This document shows, one piece after another, positions 46,258-57,743 of a DNA stretch of 64,000 nt (position 1 is its first letter; each line of letters opens with the position of its first letter). A model generated the notes under the pieces. The model searched no databases and was not told the DNA's origin. It worked only from the letters and a program-made list of their open reading frames with translations. Position numbers and translations under genes: made by a program. Source of the DNA: Linum tenue (lineage: Eukaryota; Streptophyta; Magnoliopsida; Malpighiales; Linaceae); assembly GCA_946122785.1 (NCBI GenBank), contig CAMGYJ010000011.1:41442513-41506512 (forward strand), written 5' to 3'.

Positions 46258-48474
46258 GTGAGCTTATTAAGTTTTATCCTATGGTGTCCATGAATACCCA
46301 TCTGATTTTGACTTGCTTGTGTATATTGGAGGTTGTTTCTCTGACCTTCAAAGAGTAATAGTCAATGAAGTTGATCTACTAATAGAAAGATATGGCTGAG
46401 CTATATGTTGATAGAGAATACCTCTATAGTGGTTTCAGTTCTATTCAATGTTAAAATACTCGTTGATCATACTGATACAGAGTGAAGGAAAAAAGAAATG
46501 GAAAGATGGGTTAGACAGACTTGGGCAGCTTGTTATTGACTGATTTTTGTATTGCTTTATTTGCTTGTTTCCTTGCAGTGCTGGATTTTGAGGTGGGGAT
46601 GTATGAGAGGCTGTTGGTTTTCAGGGGCCTTGCAAGAGGTTTTGAGCTTTTGCTAGACCCCTTTATTGGGTTATGCTTCTCAAGTATGATTCAAACGTGT
46701 TTGATCTTTTAGATGCTTCTTTTGAAAAGATATTGTTGAATCAAAGGAGTCCTACCATTCTGAATGCATTTGTTTGCTTTTACCCCCACTTACTGTAACC
46801 TCTTAGGGGTCGTTAGGATTAGTGTTTTTAATTTGAGTGATTTGAGAGAGATTTGGGATCAAATCACTCGTTTTAAAACCCAGGTTTTTTATTAGAGAGA
46901 TTTGTGTGGGATTTTCTCCAAATCACTTGTTTGGCAAGCAAAAAGGGATTTTAAATTGAAAATGGAAAATTGAATTGAACCATGCAAAAGACCACTTTCC
47001 TCACTCCAAACTTGGGTATTGAGCAACTGCTTCCGAACTGCTTCTGAATTGCAGCTTCTTCAGCCATCCGAATAGCTTCAGTTTTCAATACCACTCCAAC
47101 CTAGGCAGAATCCACAAAAAAACCCCACCAATCACCAAACTTTCTAAGAACATAATGCAATTCCCTACAATTCAAGCAAATGATCAGTGAAGACTAATCT
47201 CATGCTCGTTTTCTCTTTCTGGTGTTTCAGGCTTCCGTTCTTCATTCAAGAAACCTCCAGTAAGGAAAGGTTAGCATCTAGTTCCTGGATTTCGCTTATC
47301 TAAACCAAAATTTCGATTGTTTTTTTTCCTGAGATCCTAGTCCTTATGCTGTGCTAGGAAAACCTGTTTGCTAGTGAATGTTGAACTATCATACCCTGTC
47401 CTTGAGAAGAAGGCCTCGATGTGTATGGATGATTCAAGTTTTCGTTTGGACGGTCGCATTGTTGTATGATGGTTTGTCATTTCTGTGCGGCTGATTATTA
47501 AGGCCTTGCTTGTCTTACTGTAGCTGCTTCTTCTCATTCGGTCCATAATTATGGTACGAATAAAGAGGTTGAAAAGGGTGATGCGAAAGATGCTAGTTAA
47601 TAAGAATTTAGTTTGAAATGATTTATAACTATGGATTTGTGACTGGATATTTGTTGTTTTGTTAATTTGCAGGGATGGAAGTTGATGAAGGGCTGCAGGG
47701 GTAAATATCTGTTTTTAGTTTGAAATAGTATTGAACTGTAGATTGTAGGCTTTGAACATTTGTAAGTGATTTAGAATTCTAGATTTGATGTTACTTTTGT
47801 AAGGATTGATGGATTATATTTTTGGTATGGTAATTCAAGGGTTATGAATAGATATACAATTCTGGAATTGTGATTATTAGGCTACTGTATTGCTGATTTG
47901 ATGTTCAGAAAATGTTTACTAGATCATTGGAGTAATAGAAAAACAGCAGGCTAGGGCTGTATTATTAGAGCAGGTGGTTCTTCAAAATACAACAGCCTTT
48001 AGCGACACTCATTAGCTTTTCGCGGCGGTCATATCTGTCGCTAAACAATTTAAATAATTTCTTGAATGTTTATTTAACGACGGTTAACTGGACAATTGCG
48101 TCGGTCACTGCCGTCATTAAACTTTGTCGGCGGTTAGGGCGACAGTCGTCCAAAACCGTCGCTATAAAATTTAAGGATTGCGGGGTCAGCAACGGTTGCT
48201 TTTCCGTCATTAAATATTTTAGCGACGGTTTTGACCGTCGTTAAATGTCCGTAAAACCGTCGCTAAATCACTGTTCTGTTGTAGTGGTGGCTGTATGTTT
48301 TAGCCACAAAATATTGACCTTTTAGCTATAAAATTTTCCATAGCTATATGTGCTTTTTCATAGCTAGAGCGCACATAATTGAGACATATGCATTGAGGTA
48401 ATAGATTAGAAGATTCTAAGTTGCTCAATTGCTACTTCTTTAAACTTGGATTTTTTACTCCCCATGAGATCATG

Positions 48475-48777
48475 TTAGAACTTCACACCATCGTTTCCCA
48501 TATCTTCCACATATGTGAGTATATTCCCATGTTCGTCAATCAATTGGATTATAGTGCTTCTTGAATTCCTGCTATTTACAATGCTATGGGAAAACGTGAT
48601 GTTTGCATCCTTACTAGTGATCCACATCTGTCTAGACTTTTGTTTAATAAATTGTTCTTCAGCCTTTTGTAAATCTAAAGAAGTCGAACCTTGCATCTCT
48701 TTTTTATTTAAAGTTGAGGAGGCAGGGAGCTCCAAGGCTTCTAGCTGAGTCACAACAAGTTTTGATTGTGTTGCCAC
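48475..48777 (-). CDS. Unidentified 100-residue ORF, unit C left flank
   Basis: Same ORF as 34339-34641 with two residue changes (LPASS and FSHSIV). Its open frame in both copies may simply reflect recent duplication. Confidence 0.35.
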   Translation of the reverse strand: MATQSKLVVTQLEALELPASSTLNKKEMQGSTSLDLQKAEEQFIKQKSRQMWITSKDANITFSHSIVNSRNSRSTIIQLIDEHGNILTYVEDMGNDGVKF

Positions 48778-49430
48778 TCTTTCATGAGGGTCAGAATAGT
48801 GAGTCCTATTTAACGTATTTAATTAATCTTATCTTTCTTTGTTTCAATTTTGGACAAAGGCAATACATTTTGGAACATTCTATTGTACATGTTGCCATCC
48901 CTCTGCCTCTAGTCTATCATACATATGGCGAAGCCTCTACAAATTGAAGTACTTCTATCAACTTTTATTATGATTTTACCATGATAAATTTATAACTTAT
49001 GAATATGCTTTGAACCCTAAGCATTTACAGTTTACTATATATCATGATCCTACCAATTTGATTTATTATTTAACTTTCACAAAGATTTCTTTATCACTAA
49101 GTCAATTGTTTCAAATGTAAGGAAGAAGTTCGTGGCTTTCAAAGTCCACTTCAACTCTCATCTACGTTTAGTAGACATATCTTTTCAATTGAAAACAAAA
49201 AAGTACCAAAAGAATTTACCTTGAACATACAACTTCATAAGTAGATAATCAATTACATGATGAGAATGAATTATAACTTGAAACATCAATTAAACTATTG
49301 GTAACAAACACTTTATATAACGACACATGAGCAAATAAACCAAATAACCTTCATCGAAAGAAATCCATAAACAAGTTAGAGAAGCCAAACAACCAGAAAA
49401 CCAACTTCCACACACAATCATGCATCATAA

Positions 49431-51041
49431 TCAGTTCACAAAGGCACAACGTTTCCTAATCTCCCCTTCGCTTCCTGTGAGGACACCAATCCTACCCATC
49501 TTCTCCATTGATTTACCAAAATCCCAACCAAAAGTTGCCCCAGCAGCAGAGGTGGACTGGCGTTTGACATAAGCTCGAGTTACATGATCATTAAGAAGTG
49601 ATGCATCAGAGGTAAGGAGACCTCTGTTCTGCCTCACAGCTTTGTAGAAATGTGCATCAGAAACCGTGGAACTTCCTTGGTCCAGCTCAAGAACTGGGCC
49701 GCCGCCACCAGGCTTGCATTTCTTCTTCATTTCGGTGGCAAAGGTTGGATCCAGGGCCGGGTCGGTATCGCTTCTCCCCGTGAAGTTGTATAGTCTATCG
49801 TTGATCACGAAACAACTTGTAACGCCGATGGTGTGAGCTCCTGAAAGCAATAGGATAAAGAAAAATCGTCTGTTAATAAATGGTATAAGATGAAGTTCTA
49901 TAATTTTTTTCGTGATCTATATTGAAGTGGTGGTATTTACAATTTTTTCATGAAAAGATCATAGTGGTAGACTAGATAGTGAAAATTACATTTGAGATCA
50001 TACGAGAACTTGAAATCCACCCATACCAAATGAATTTATTGTCAATAGAAAATTATCCTAACTAGACGTACAACTAAGACACGCATTGTTTGTTTAGTTT
50101 AATGATTGAACGAGACTCTAAACTTAAACCTTAATTATTTTTAATTGTACTAGGAATTTATTAATGATGTCAAAGGGTTTAGCATGTTGAAAATTTTGAA
50201 ACCCATTGACATATTTTATCGGTTGTAACAACGATAAATTATTTGAATTATTTTTACCTGACAAAACAGCCAGGTCTTTCTTAGTTAAACCCTTCGATGC
50301 AAAGTTTTGTTTGAGTTGAGCTATGTTGAAATTCGAGGAGGGTAAATTTTCTTCTGCCTCCTTGCTAAGTGAGATTCTTCCATCTCTACGTCCAGTTTCA
50401 GCTTTCCAAAATGATCCACCTGTCTGAAAATATAGTAAAAAAAACCCAGAGAAAGAACATACGTAAATAAAACATTTATAAAAAAAAAAATATAGTAATT
50501 CGTGGGACGAGCCTAGAACATTACCAGTCGAACCGCATCACGAGCAGCCAGGGCCAATATGTCGGCACAAGAAACCACACCGGGACAACTCGTCTCAATC
50601 GCAGACTTCACATCATCAATCACGTCGTAACCTCTTAAGCTGAAGTTGGGCGATGCATCTTTCTCTGCGTCACCTTCCTCTGCTGCATCCAAAAGCACTG
50701 AAGCCTCACATCCCTTCAAAAAATGCACATTAATTATAACGTCATTTGCATATATGTCAATAACGTCTTCTGACATAAGAGAGCATGTATGTAACTTGTA
50801 GCAACTTAATTACTCGAACGAAGCAGTCATGGAAATGGAGCCTGAGCAATGCGGCAGCAACGGTGACGTCCTTGGAGATGGCCTTGCGAATAGTCTTAAG
50901 AGCTATGGTCTCTGCATCAGGGCAGCTCTCATCGTAGTAACCGGTTCGCAGACCGGCTCCATCGACCCGGTTCGGGCCTGAAACAGCGAGAAGAACTAGC
51001 TGGATGAAGAAAATCGACACAACCCTTGTCTGAACCGCCAT
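49431..51041 (-). CDS. Class III peroxidase, copy C
   Basis: Exons are 50814-51041, 50525-50713, 50258-50423 and 49431-49840, giving 330 residues with the splice sites and catalytic motifs of copy A. Exons 1 and 2 encode the same protein as copy A. Differences from A concentrate in the second half of exon 4: FATEMKKK for [16 protein letters not shown] for [22 protein letters not shown] for [14 protein letters not shown], and AYVKRQ for AYVNRQ. The gene is intact and expected to be secreted. Together A and C form a recently duplicated pair with a dead copy between them. Confidence 0.92.
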
Positions 51042-51115
51042 TTCTCTGTGTATATGATCAAAGGCAGCAGCTAAGGTGTCAGTGGTTGCGATGAAAGAGT
51101 TAGTGTTGTGCTGCT

Positions 51116-51125
51116 GTTTATATAG
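51116..51125 (-). promoter_or_regulatory. TATA box of peroxidase C
   Basis: CTATATAAAC on the minus strand, about 80 bp upstream of the start. Copy C lacks a few bases of the leader (around 51055) compared with A and B. Confidence 0.65.
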
Positions 51126-51827
51126 TTCAGTGGAACTAACTTATTCGTTACAATATTATATCGTATGGGAAAAGGTCAAACAGTCTTGTATCGCTGCTTC
51201 ACAGTTCACAGGTCCAACAAACAAATGGAGCCAAGCTCAGCAATCCGAAGGTCAGAAGGAATATTGCCATTTAGCTTTTGTTTTCTTTCCGTTTTTTGTT
51301 CCTCTTCTTGCATTGACTTCTTTGGACAGCCGGCTCCTTGACTTCGTACACCTTGCATGCATGGCGTTATCAAAGAATACAGCAAGCATGACAAGTGAAA
51401 GTAACCAACGTCGATATTGCTAAATTTGGCTCGATTATGGTGTTAGATGATCCTTGTAAAATTTGAACCAAGAATCCATTCAAGTAAAAATTGATGTTGT
51501 TGGTTTAATGCATCAAATTTAGTGCAAGATTTGAATTTAGGTGAGTTACCACTTAAATTAATTGTGTGGAATTTCATTTTCGATGAATGAGTGTTGTTTA
51601 TAATTCTTTTGGCGTCTCACAACCCACTTTATAAGGCTATAAATTGAGGTTCTTTGTTTTCTCAGAAAAAAATGATGCAACAAACATGCAAGTGATAAAC
51701 GTCCAAGGATGTCTTAGGGTTGTATTCCACAAAGTTTTATAATGCTCATGCAACTAGTCACACCATACCATTCAAAGTTTTATACGAAAGACTTCAGAAG
51801 TTTTGTTCGTATAGGCATTAAAGTAAA

Positions 51828-53137
51828 GGCCAAATTCACCTGTATAGCCAAAAATTTGACGTTTTTGCCAAATATAGTCACTTTTGGAGAAATACCAGAA
51901 ATAGCCACTTCCGTCCAATTGTTTGACGGTGTTAGTTAACGTGCTGACTAGACAAACGGACTATCCGACGTGACTTTTTTCGTCAAACAAGTGAATTCCA
52001 CGTGGAATAAAAAAAAAAGACGAAACAGTAAATGTGTTGTTACGCCTCAGCCACTTTCTATCTTTTTCATTTTCCCTTCCCTTTCCCCGAGTCGATATCC
52101 AGAGAAAACCCCTCTCCACGTTCCGGCGACGCGATTCACTGTTGGTGAGGGGGAATCGACCATCAAGTACCAGTTCAACCCATTTGAATCCCAATCCAGT
52201 TCCAATCGCCTGTGCTCGCTCACTCAGGTCGATCAATTGGCGGCCATCAGCTTCCTCCCGTCACTGCAAATAGCAGAGCAACCACCCAGCTTCCCCATCC
52301 AGGAGATTTAGTCGATCAGTGAGAATCGACATCGTCACCGCCCACCGACGAGCAAGACCCAACAAATAGTAGAGGTGACTCGTCGCATGCAGGAACTTCC
52401 TTCAGCGATTCCAGATTTTGAACTTCGGTAGTGACCTTGTGGATCTGGCAGTGGCAGGGCATTTGGGAGTGGGTTTCGCGGAGGAAACGGAAGCCGCCGT
52501 GGGAGGAAGGCGAACCCACCGTGGGAGGAGCTGTGATGGAATTCTTATGTTTCCTAGGGATTGGCTTGGCTGGAGGGGAATCGAGATGAAGCAAGCGGAG
52601 CTCTCGAAGGCGGCGGCTCTCAAGGATCTCCTCCACCCGTCACTAGTCGACTGGTCGTCGCTTCAATCGAAGCTGCCGCTAGGAGAGAGATTCTGGATTT
52701 TGTAGGCGACGGCGAGTGCAGTGCGGCGGAGATGGGTTCGTCGACGAGTGCGGTGGGGCTGCTTCAATCGGTGGAGCTTGGTTCGTCGAGGAGAGCGGCT
52801 GGGAAACCCTAAATCGGATGGAATTGGGGAAAGGAAAGAATAACATTTCCAATTTTATTCACCTAATTTATGGTAATTTTTTTTACCCATTAAAAATGAC
52901 GTGGCATTCCACTTGTCAATGAATGCTGAGGTGGGAAGGAAAGACACGGTGAGGTGGCAGCCACATCATCTGTCCGTTAAATAGACTAACAGTGTCATTG
53001 ACGCCGTCAAACTATGTAACGAAAATGGCTATATTTGTCATCGAACTTTCAAAATTCTGGCTATTTCTGGTATTTCTCCAAAAGTGGCTATATTTGTCAC
53101 AAACGTCAAAGTTTTGGCTATGCAAGTGAATTTGGCC
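51828..53137. mobile_element. MULE insertion private to unit C, 1.3 kb
   Basis: TIRs begin GGCCAAATTCACCTGTATAG and end in the near-complement TATGCAAGTGAATTTGGCC; similarity extends about 100 bp inward. A 9-bp duplication TAAAGTAAA flanks it (51819-51827 and 53138-53146). Units A and B contain the single uninterrupted TAAAGTAAA, giving two empty-site references. The interior (52016-52810) is GC-richer with short ORFs on both strands, possibly captured DNA of unknown origin. No transposase is encoded. Confidence 0.85.
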
Positions 53138-53751
53138 TAAAGTAAATCAAGAAAGAAAAGTAAAGAATGTTTAGGAGTTTTCCAAGTTATATAGATACAT
53201 AAAAGAAAAGAAAAGCATACTTGAGCCTTATCATACACATCAACACTCATACATATCATGCATCAATGATTCATCTATAGCATCACTCTTTTCCTTCTAC
53301 TATGGTCATTCTACTCGAGCTTTCGCCACATGCAATAGGAACTTGACTACTTAATGCATGCTTTCGATTCATGACATCACCTAATCAATGAAGAAATAAG
53401 AAGTGAGGATAACACATGATTAAGTGTGGGCCTCTTGAGCCATATATAATCGATGGTCTATATCATTGATGTAGTAACAATCAAGCATTGATACTACTCA
53501 GAGCATAGATGCATGTCTGATCGTTTCCAATATACTCGTGTAGCATCAATGGGGTATCACTAGGGTGTAATTTCTTAACAAACTAGATGATACTAAGCAC
53601 AATGAATATAGTAGTATACTATAGAATCATAACATTGATGATAAGAAAACACTAATACTAGATAAAAATCAATGATCATGATGTAAGCATCAATACACAC
53701 ATGATAGGCATCGAAATTTAATAGGATAAACACAAGCGAAATCATGACTTC

Positions 53752-54316
53752 TGTTTGAACCTAACTGAGTGTAGGAGTGAGGTTCAAGGAATGATGTGGG
53801 TCAAGAAGAGCGAACAAAGGGGGAAATCTGTGATCTTGCTGGTGACGGGGACTGGGAGAATTAGACTGATGAAAATGAGAGAATGAGATAGGGAGAATTC
53901 CAGTTTCTAGAGAGAGAAGTTGATGTTCTTAGAGATAGAATGTCCAAAATGCCATCTCTTCACCCACCGTAGTAAATCCATATTTATAGACTACATGGTG
54001 GTGGGTGAGTGGTTGACTCATATGAGGGTACAATGATGTGACTACTGACACACTAAGGGTTTTAGGCCATGCTTCTACCTAGGACGTGTCAGAGACTTAT
54101 GTTGGGCTATGTTTAGGCCCCTGATGTGACTACCCCTCGAGGAGTGAGGTGACGCTTTCCCATCCCTATGGTCTGGCCTGCGCTATGCTCTTTCCACATG
54201 CGCGTGGCTTGTTCCGCGCTCGAGCTCCTCGCGCCGGGACGTGGCGAACCGCACTGGGGGTCTTCGGTCGCGATGTGTTCCTTTAGCGCGGTTAGGTCCG
54301 AGTCATATGCCCAACA
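53752..54316 (-). repeat. 3' LTR of the gypsy element (565 bp)
   Basis: Complete LTR, TG...CA in either reading. Its left 242 bp have no counterpart in the other LTR. Confidence 0.85.
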
Positions 54317-54328
54317 ATTGCCCCCCAT
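54317..54328 (-). promoter_or_regulatory. Polypurine tract of the gypsy element
   Basis: The minus strand reads GATGGGGGGCAAT directly before the 3' LTR start TGTTGGGC, the place where plus-strand DNA synthesis is primed. This fixes the element's orientation. Confidence 0.75.
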
Positions 54329-55104
54329 CAGGGGGTGTTCTGTGAATACCACCTGTTTAGCCTTCCGCTTGATTGACTCGGGCCTGCGTGCGCGCCAGTT
54401 GCGGTTGAAGTTGTCCTGAGTCGCGTTTGGTTGGTCTTTGTGCGCGCTTGCAGTTAGGCTTTTCCGCAGGATTTTGGTTTGTTGCGCGCGACACTTTGAG
54501 TCGAAGATGCGTTGCGCTGTTGTGCGCTGAGTCATGCGCAACTTATCACGCGCTTGTTTGACTTTTATGCGCATTTGAACCTGGGCTTTTCCGCAGTTTT
54601 GTTTTTGTTTGTTGCGCGCGACGCTTTGGGTCGAAGATGCGCTGGGTTGTGGGTCGCGTGTGACGGTTGCGGTTGAAGTTGTACAGATCGCGCGACTGGA
54701 GTTGGGCTTGGGGGTGTGTTTTTTCTTCCTCGCGGGTGTGTCGTGCCCCCCAGGCGGTGCGCGGCACTTGTGGCGTCGCCGACTAGTGCTTATGATGGCA
54801 GTTGTCCACGTGTTACTATGTGACTAGGCTACTTGGGTGGGGATTTTTTGAATTTCGAAAAGATTTGGTAGGATCTGACGGTTACGGATCCCTATGCACT
54901 TTTACCCTTCGCATTCCCCTGGCCGACTTTAACCCTTCATTTTCCCCTGGCCAACTATAAATATGGGATTGCTGTGGAGGGTTTAGGACTCACTTGTTTC
55001 TCTCGACAGTTGCCTATTTTCTCGATCGTTCCTTCTCTGAAATTTCTCTCCTTCTTCTACAACCTCAATTCTCCTTTTGCTATTGCTAAAGTTCGATTAC
55101 CATC

Positions 55105-57239
55105 ATGGCTAGCATCAACAACAACGAGGCCGAGGTCGTGCAAGGCGAAGAAGGTAATTTCTCCCCTCTTTCGCACACTTCTACTGATCGTTCCGGTGAT
55201 GGGGACGGCGGTTTTGGGGATTGGGACGGCGGTTCTGGTGATGGTAACGGCGGCGGTGGGGTTCCGGCGACGCCGTCGTTCGATGTCGGGTCAGAGAATG
55301 AGGCCGGCGGTTCTTTCGACATGGGTGTGGTTGCCTCCGGGAGTGGGCAGGCGGTGCAAAGACCTCGGGGAGTTCTGATTATCCGACGTGATCAGGACAA
55401 TAGGGCGGGGGCTGCTGATGACGTATCGCGCGAAGACTCCGGCGCGCAATCAGAACCGCGCAATGTTGTGCGCGTGTCAGAGGCCATGGCCCGATTGGGG
55501 CCACAAGGGGTTGGCGCCACTTACACCGTGATAGAATGGGTCGAGATGTGGGGCGATCAACCAGCGCCCCATGACAACCTCAAGCGCGGTCCCGAGCACG
55601 CCTCTGTGTACGACGTCGACGACGTGGCGGAGATCGTGCGCGGGCTGGGCTTGCCCCCCCATTGGGAGTACGCTGCTCCTTCGGCGCGAAGCATGGTGGG
55701 CCATTGCCCCCCGGGGTGGTTCGGCGTATATACAGAGTACTGGGTGATGGGGTTCAAATTCCCCATCGACCCGTTATTATGTGCTTTGTACAAGCGCCTT
55801 AACTGCTCCGTCGGGCGGCTCTCCCCGTCGGTCATCATGCACGCGAGTTGTCTCCGCCTCGCGTGCAAAAGGCTCAACATCGAGCCGACTTATGGCTTGT
55901 TCAGGAATATGTATAAAATCAAGGAGCCAACGTCAAGGAGCGACTGCCTCTCCATCAAGCGTCGCGACAACCGCCCCGACGGCTTCGTATACGGATCGCC
56001 CAAGTTGAAGAAAACTTGGTTCGAGCGATTCTTCTATGTCAAGCCCACTCCCGGGGAATGGGCGAGCGAGGTCATGGAGGAACCCACCTCCTGGAAGAAG
56101 GGCAGCACGCTTGGGTTTGAGTCGGATGCCGGCAACTACGACGGGCTCAACGTTGAATACGAGGCGTGCATGCCTCATCGGATTAACTTATACGCGGAGG
56201 GGGTCCGGAGGCTTGCTTGGAGGAGCTGTTTGGCGATGGTTAGTTATAATTTTTTTCTTTTGCATTCTATCTTATTGGCGCAGGTGTTGATTTTTCCAGC
56301 CTCGTCAGCATGATGTGGGTGGACGACGTCGCACCGCGCGCTGACAAGAAGAAGAAGAAGACTGGCGCGGCGCCAAGGACTTCTAAGCGGAAGGAAATCG
56401 AGCAGCCGCAGGCTCAAGCCGTCGAGAAGCCCCGTAAGGTGGCTAGTTTGGCGGAGGCAACTGATCGGGCGGCGCAACAACCGTCGTCTGCTGCGCGACA
56501 GTTGGCACTGGCGCTTTCGGAGCCAGAGGCGCCGATAAATAAGTCCTCTCGTCGCGAGAGAGAGATGGCTGGAGATGAAGGCTGATGAGTCGAAGATTGT
56601 CCAGTTGGAGGGGAAGGTCCTTGGGGCGAATAATCGTGCCGACATGGCAACTGATAAGGCTAACGAGGCGCTGGAGGAGCTCGGCGTTTTGCAGAGCAAA
56701 TTAGCCGCCGACGTGGAGGCTTCAGAAGGAGAAGGACGACCTGGTAGCCTCGTTCCACCATCCGGGGACAGCTGGAAGCCTCGTTTGCCGAGAAGATGGG
56801 GCAAGCTCGCGAAGAGCTTCAGAAGGAGAAGGACGACCTGGTCCGCCTTCATAACTTCGCGAAAGCAGAAGCTGTGCGCGCGGCCGAGGCTGCGGCTATC
56901 CGCCAATTCAAGTCTTCTCCCTCTTTCGGGAAGATCTTGGCGGACGCCATTACCAAGGCCGTTATCGCGGTCGGGAAGAAGGTGCGTCCGGAGAACCCCG
57001 GGGTTTGCTGGGACACTCGCGAGATGGTCAATCATGTGAAGATGTGGATAGGCGAGAAGCGGCCTTTGGAGTCCGACTCTGAGTCTCAGGATGAGGAGGA
57101 TGATGATGAGGAAGGAGGGGAGCGCCAGGAATCGGAGAAGCGCCCAGACGGTGAGCAAGCTAAGGGCACGCGAAGGGATGGCGAGATTGCCGATGACGAC
57201 GAAGAAGAAGAGGAGGAGCGCCCCCTGTTTCCTATTTGA
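55105..57239 (+). pseudogene. Antisense extra ORF of the gypsy element (aORF)
   Basis: The first open part (55105-56313) starts MASINNNEAEVVQGEEGNFS, is Gly/Asp-rich to about residue 110, and then has the 'putative gypsy-type transposon' domain (PF04195-like): HCPPGWFGVYTEYWVMGFKF, PLLCALYKRLNCSVGRLSPS. A frameshift in the G-run at about 56203 would lead from EG into GPEACLEELFGDG, and a 45-bp GT..AG gap, short for a plant intron, into VDFSSLVSMMWVDD. Later parts are a Lys-rich stretch, coiled-coil segments (MKADESKIVQLEGKVLGANN; REELQKEKDDLV) and an acidic tail ending ERPLFPI. At least two frame breaks leave no single long product. Its function in such elements is unknown. Confidence 0.65.
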
Positions 57240-57743
57240 ACTTGTTTTGTTGGCTTCTTCTTCCCCTCTTCTCTTTTTTTTTTATATCCGAGTGTAGTTG
57301 CGAACAATGTTGGTGCTCCCAGTTTAATTAAATCCAAACAGTTTTCGTTTGTGGTGCTTATTTTTTTTGCTCCTTTCAATCTGAGTGCGCGCAAATGGTT
57401 CTTGCCCGTTGTCGTCGTTTGTTTTTTCGAACTTGGTGAGCGCGAATAGTTTATGACTATTGCTATTGTTTTGGTCTTTCGAACCGAGTGTGCGCGAATG
57501 GTTCTTGCCCATTGCTATTGTTTTGTTCTTTCGAACCGAGTGTGCGCGAATGGTTCATGCCCATTGCTGTTGTTTGTTCTTTCGAACTTTGTGGGCGCGA
57601 ATAGTTTATGACTATCGCTATTGTTTTGTTCTTTCGAACCGAGTGTGCGCGAATGGTTCTTGCCCATTGCTATTGTTTTGTTCTTTCGAACCGAATATTT
57701 CATTAATTCGTGCGTCAATGCGCTATTGTAAACAGGAGATACA
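57240..57743. other. Spacer between aORF and pol with a degenerate tandem repeat
   Basis: From about 57370 to 57700 a roughly 60-bp unit recurs about five times: TTCGAACCGAGTGTGCGCGA, then ATGGTTCTTGCCCATTGC. The repeat sits between two convergent ORFs of the retroelement. Confidence 0.7.

Larger units (their letters stand above)
42096..48286. mobile_element. CACTA element with captured gene pieces, unit B
   Basis: Left CACTA terminus at 42096, right end TTGTAGTG at 48286, flanked by GTG (42093-42095 and 48287-48289). It is the more complete copy: it keeps the whole inserted LTR (42181-43600), the second copy of its own terminus (43604 onward), the LIFEGUARD-like fragment and the BASS4 exons. 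Confidence 0.85.
34340..48474. repeat. Tandem array unit B (about 14.1 kb)
   Basis: Same order as unit A. B keeps about 1.4 kb that A lost inside the CACTA (LTR remainder plus CACTA left region) but has a damaged peroxidase. Its left flank (34340-35090) is almost identical to 48475-49230 in C. Confidence 0.85.

Noticed and set aside
55105..56313. Host gene of 402 residues
   Set aside because: It lies inside the gypsy LTRs, shows the PF04195-like transposon domain, and part of it is duplicated at the element's other end.
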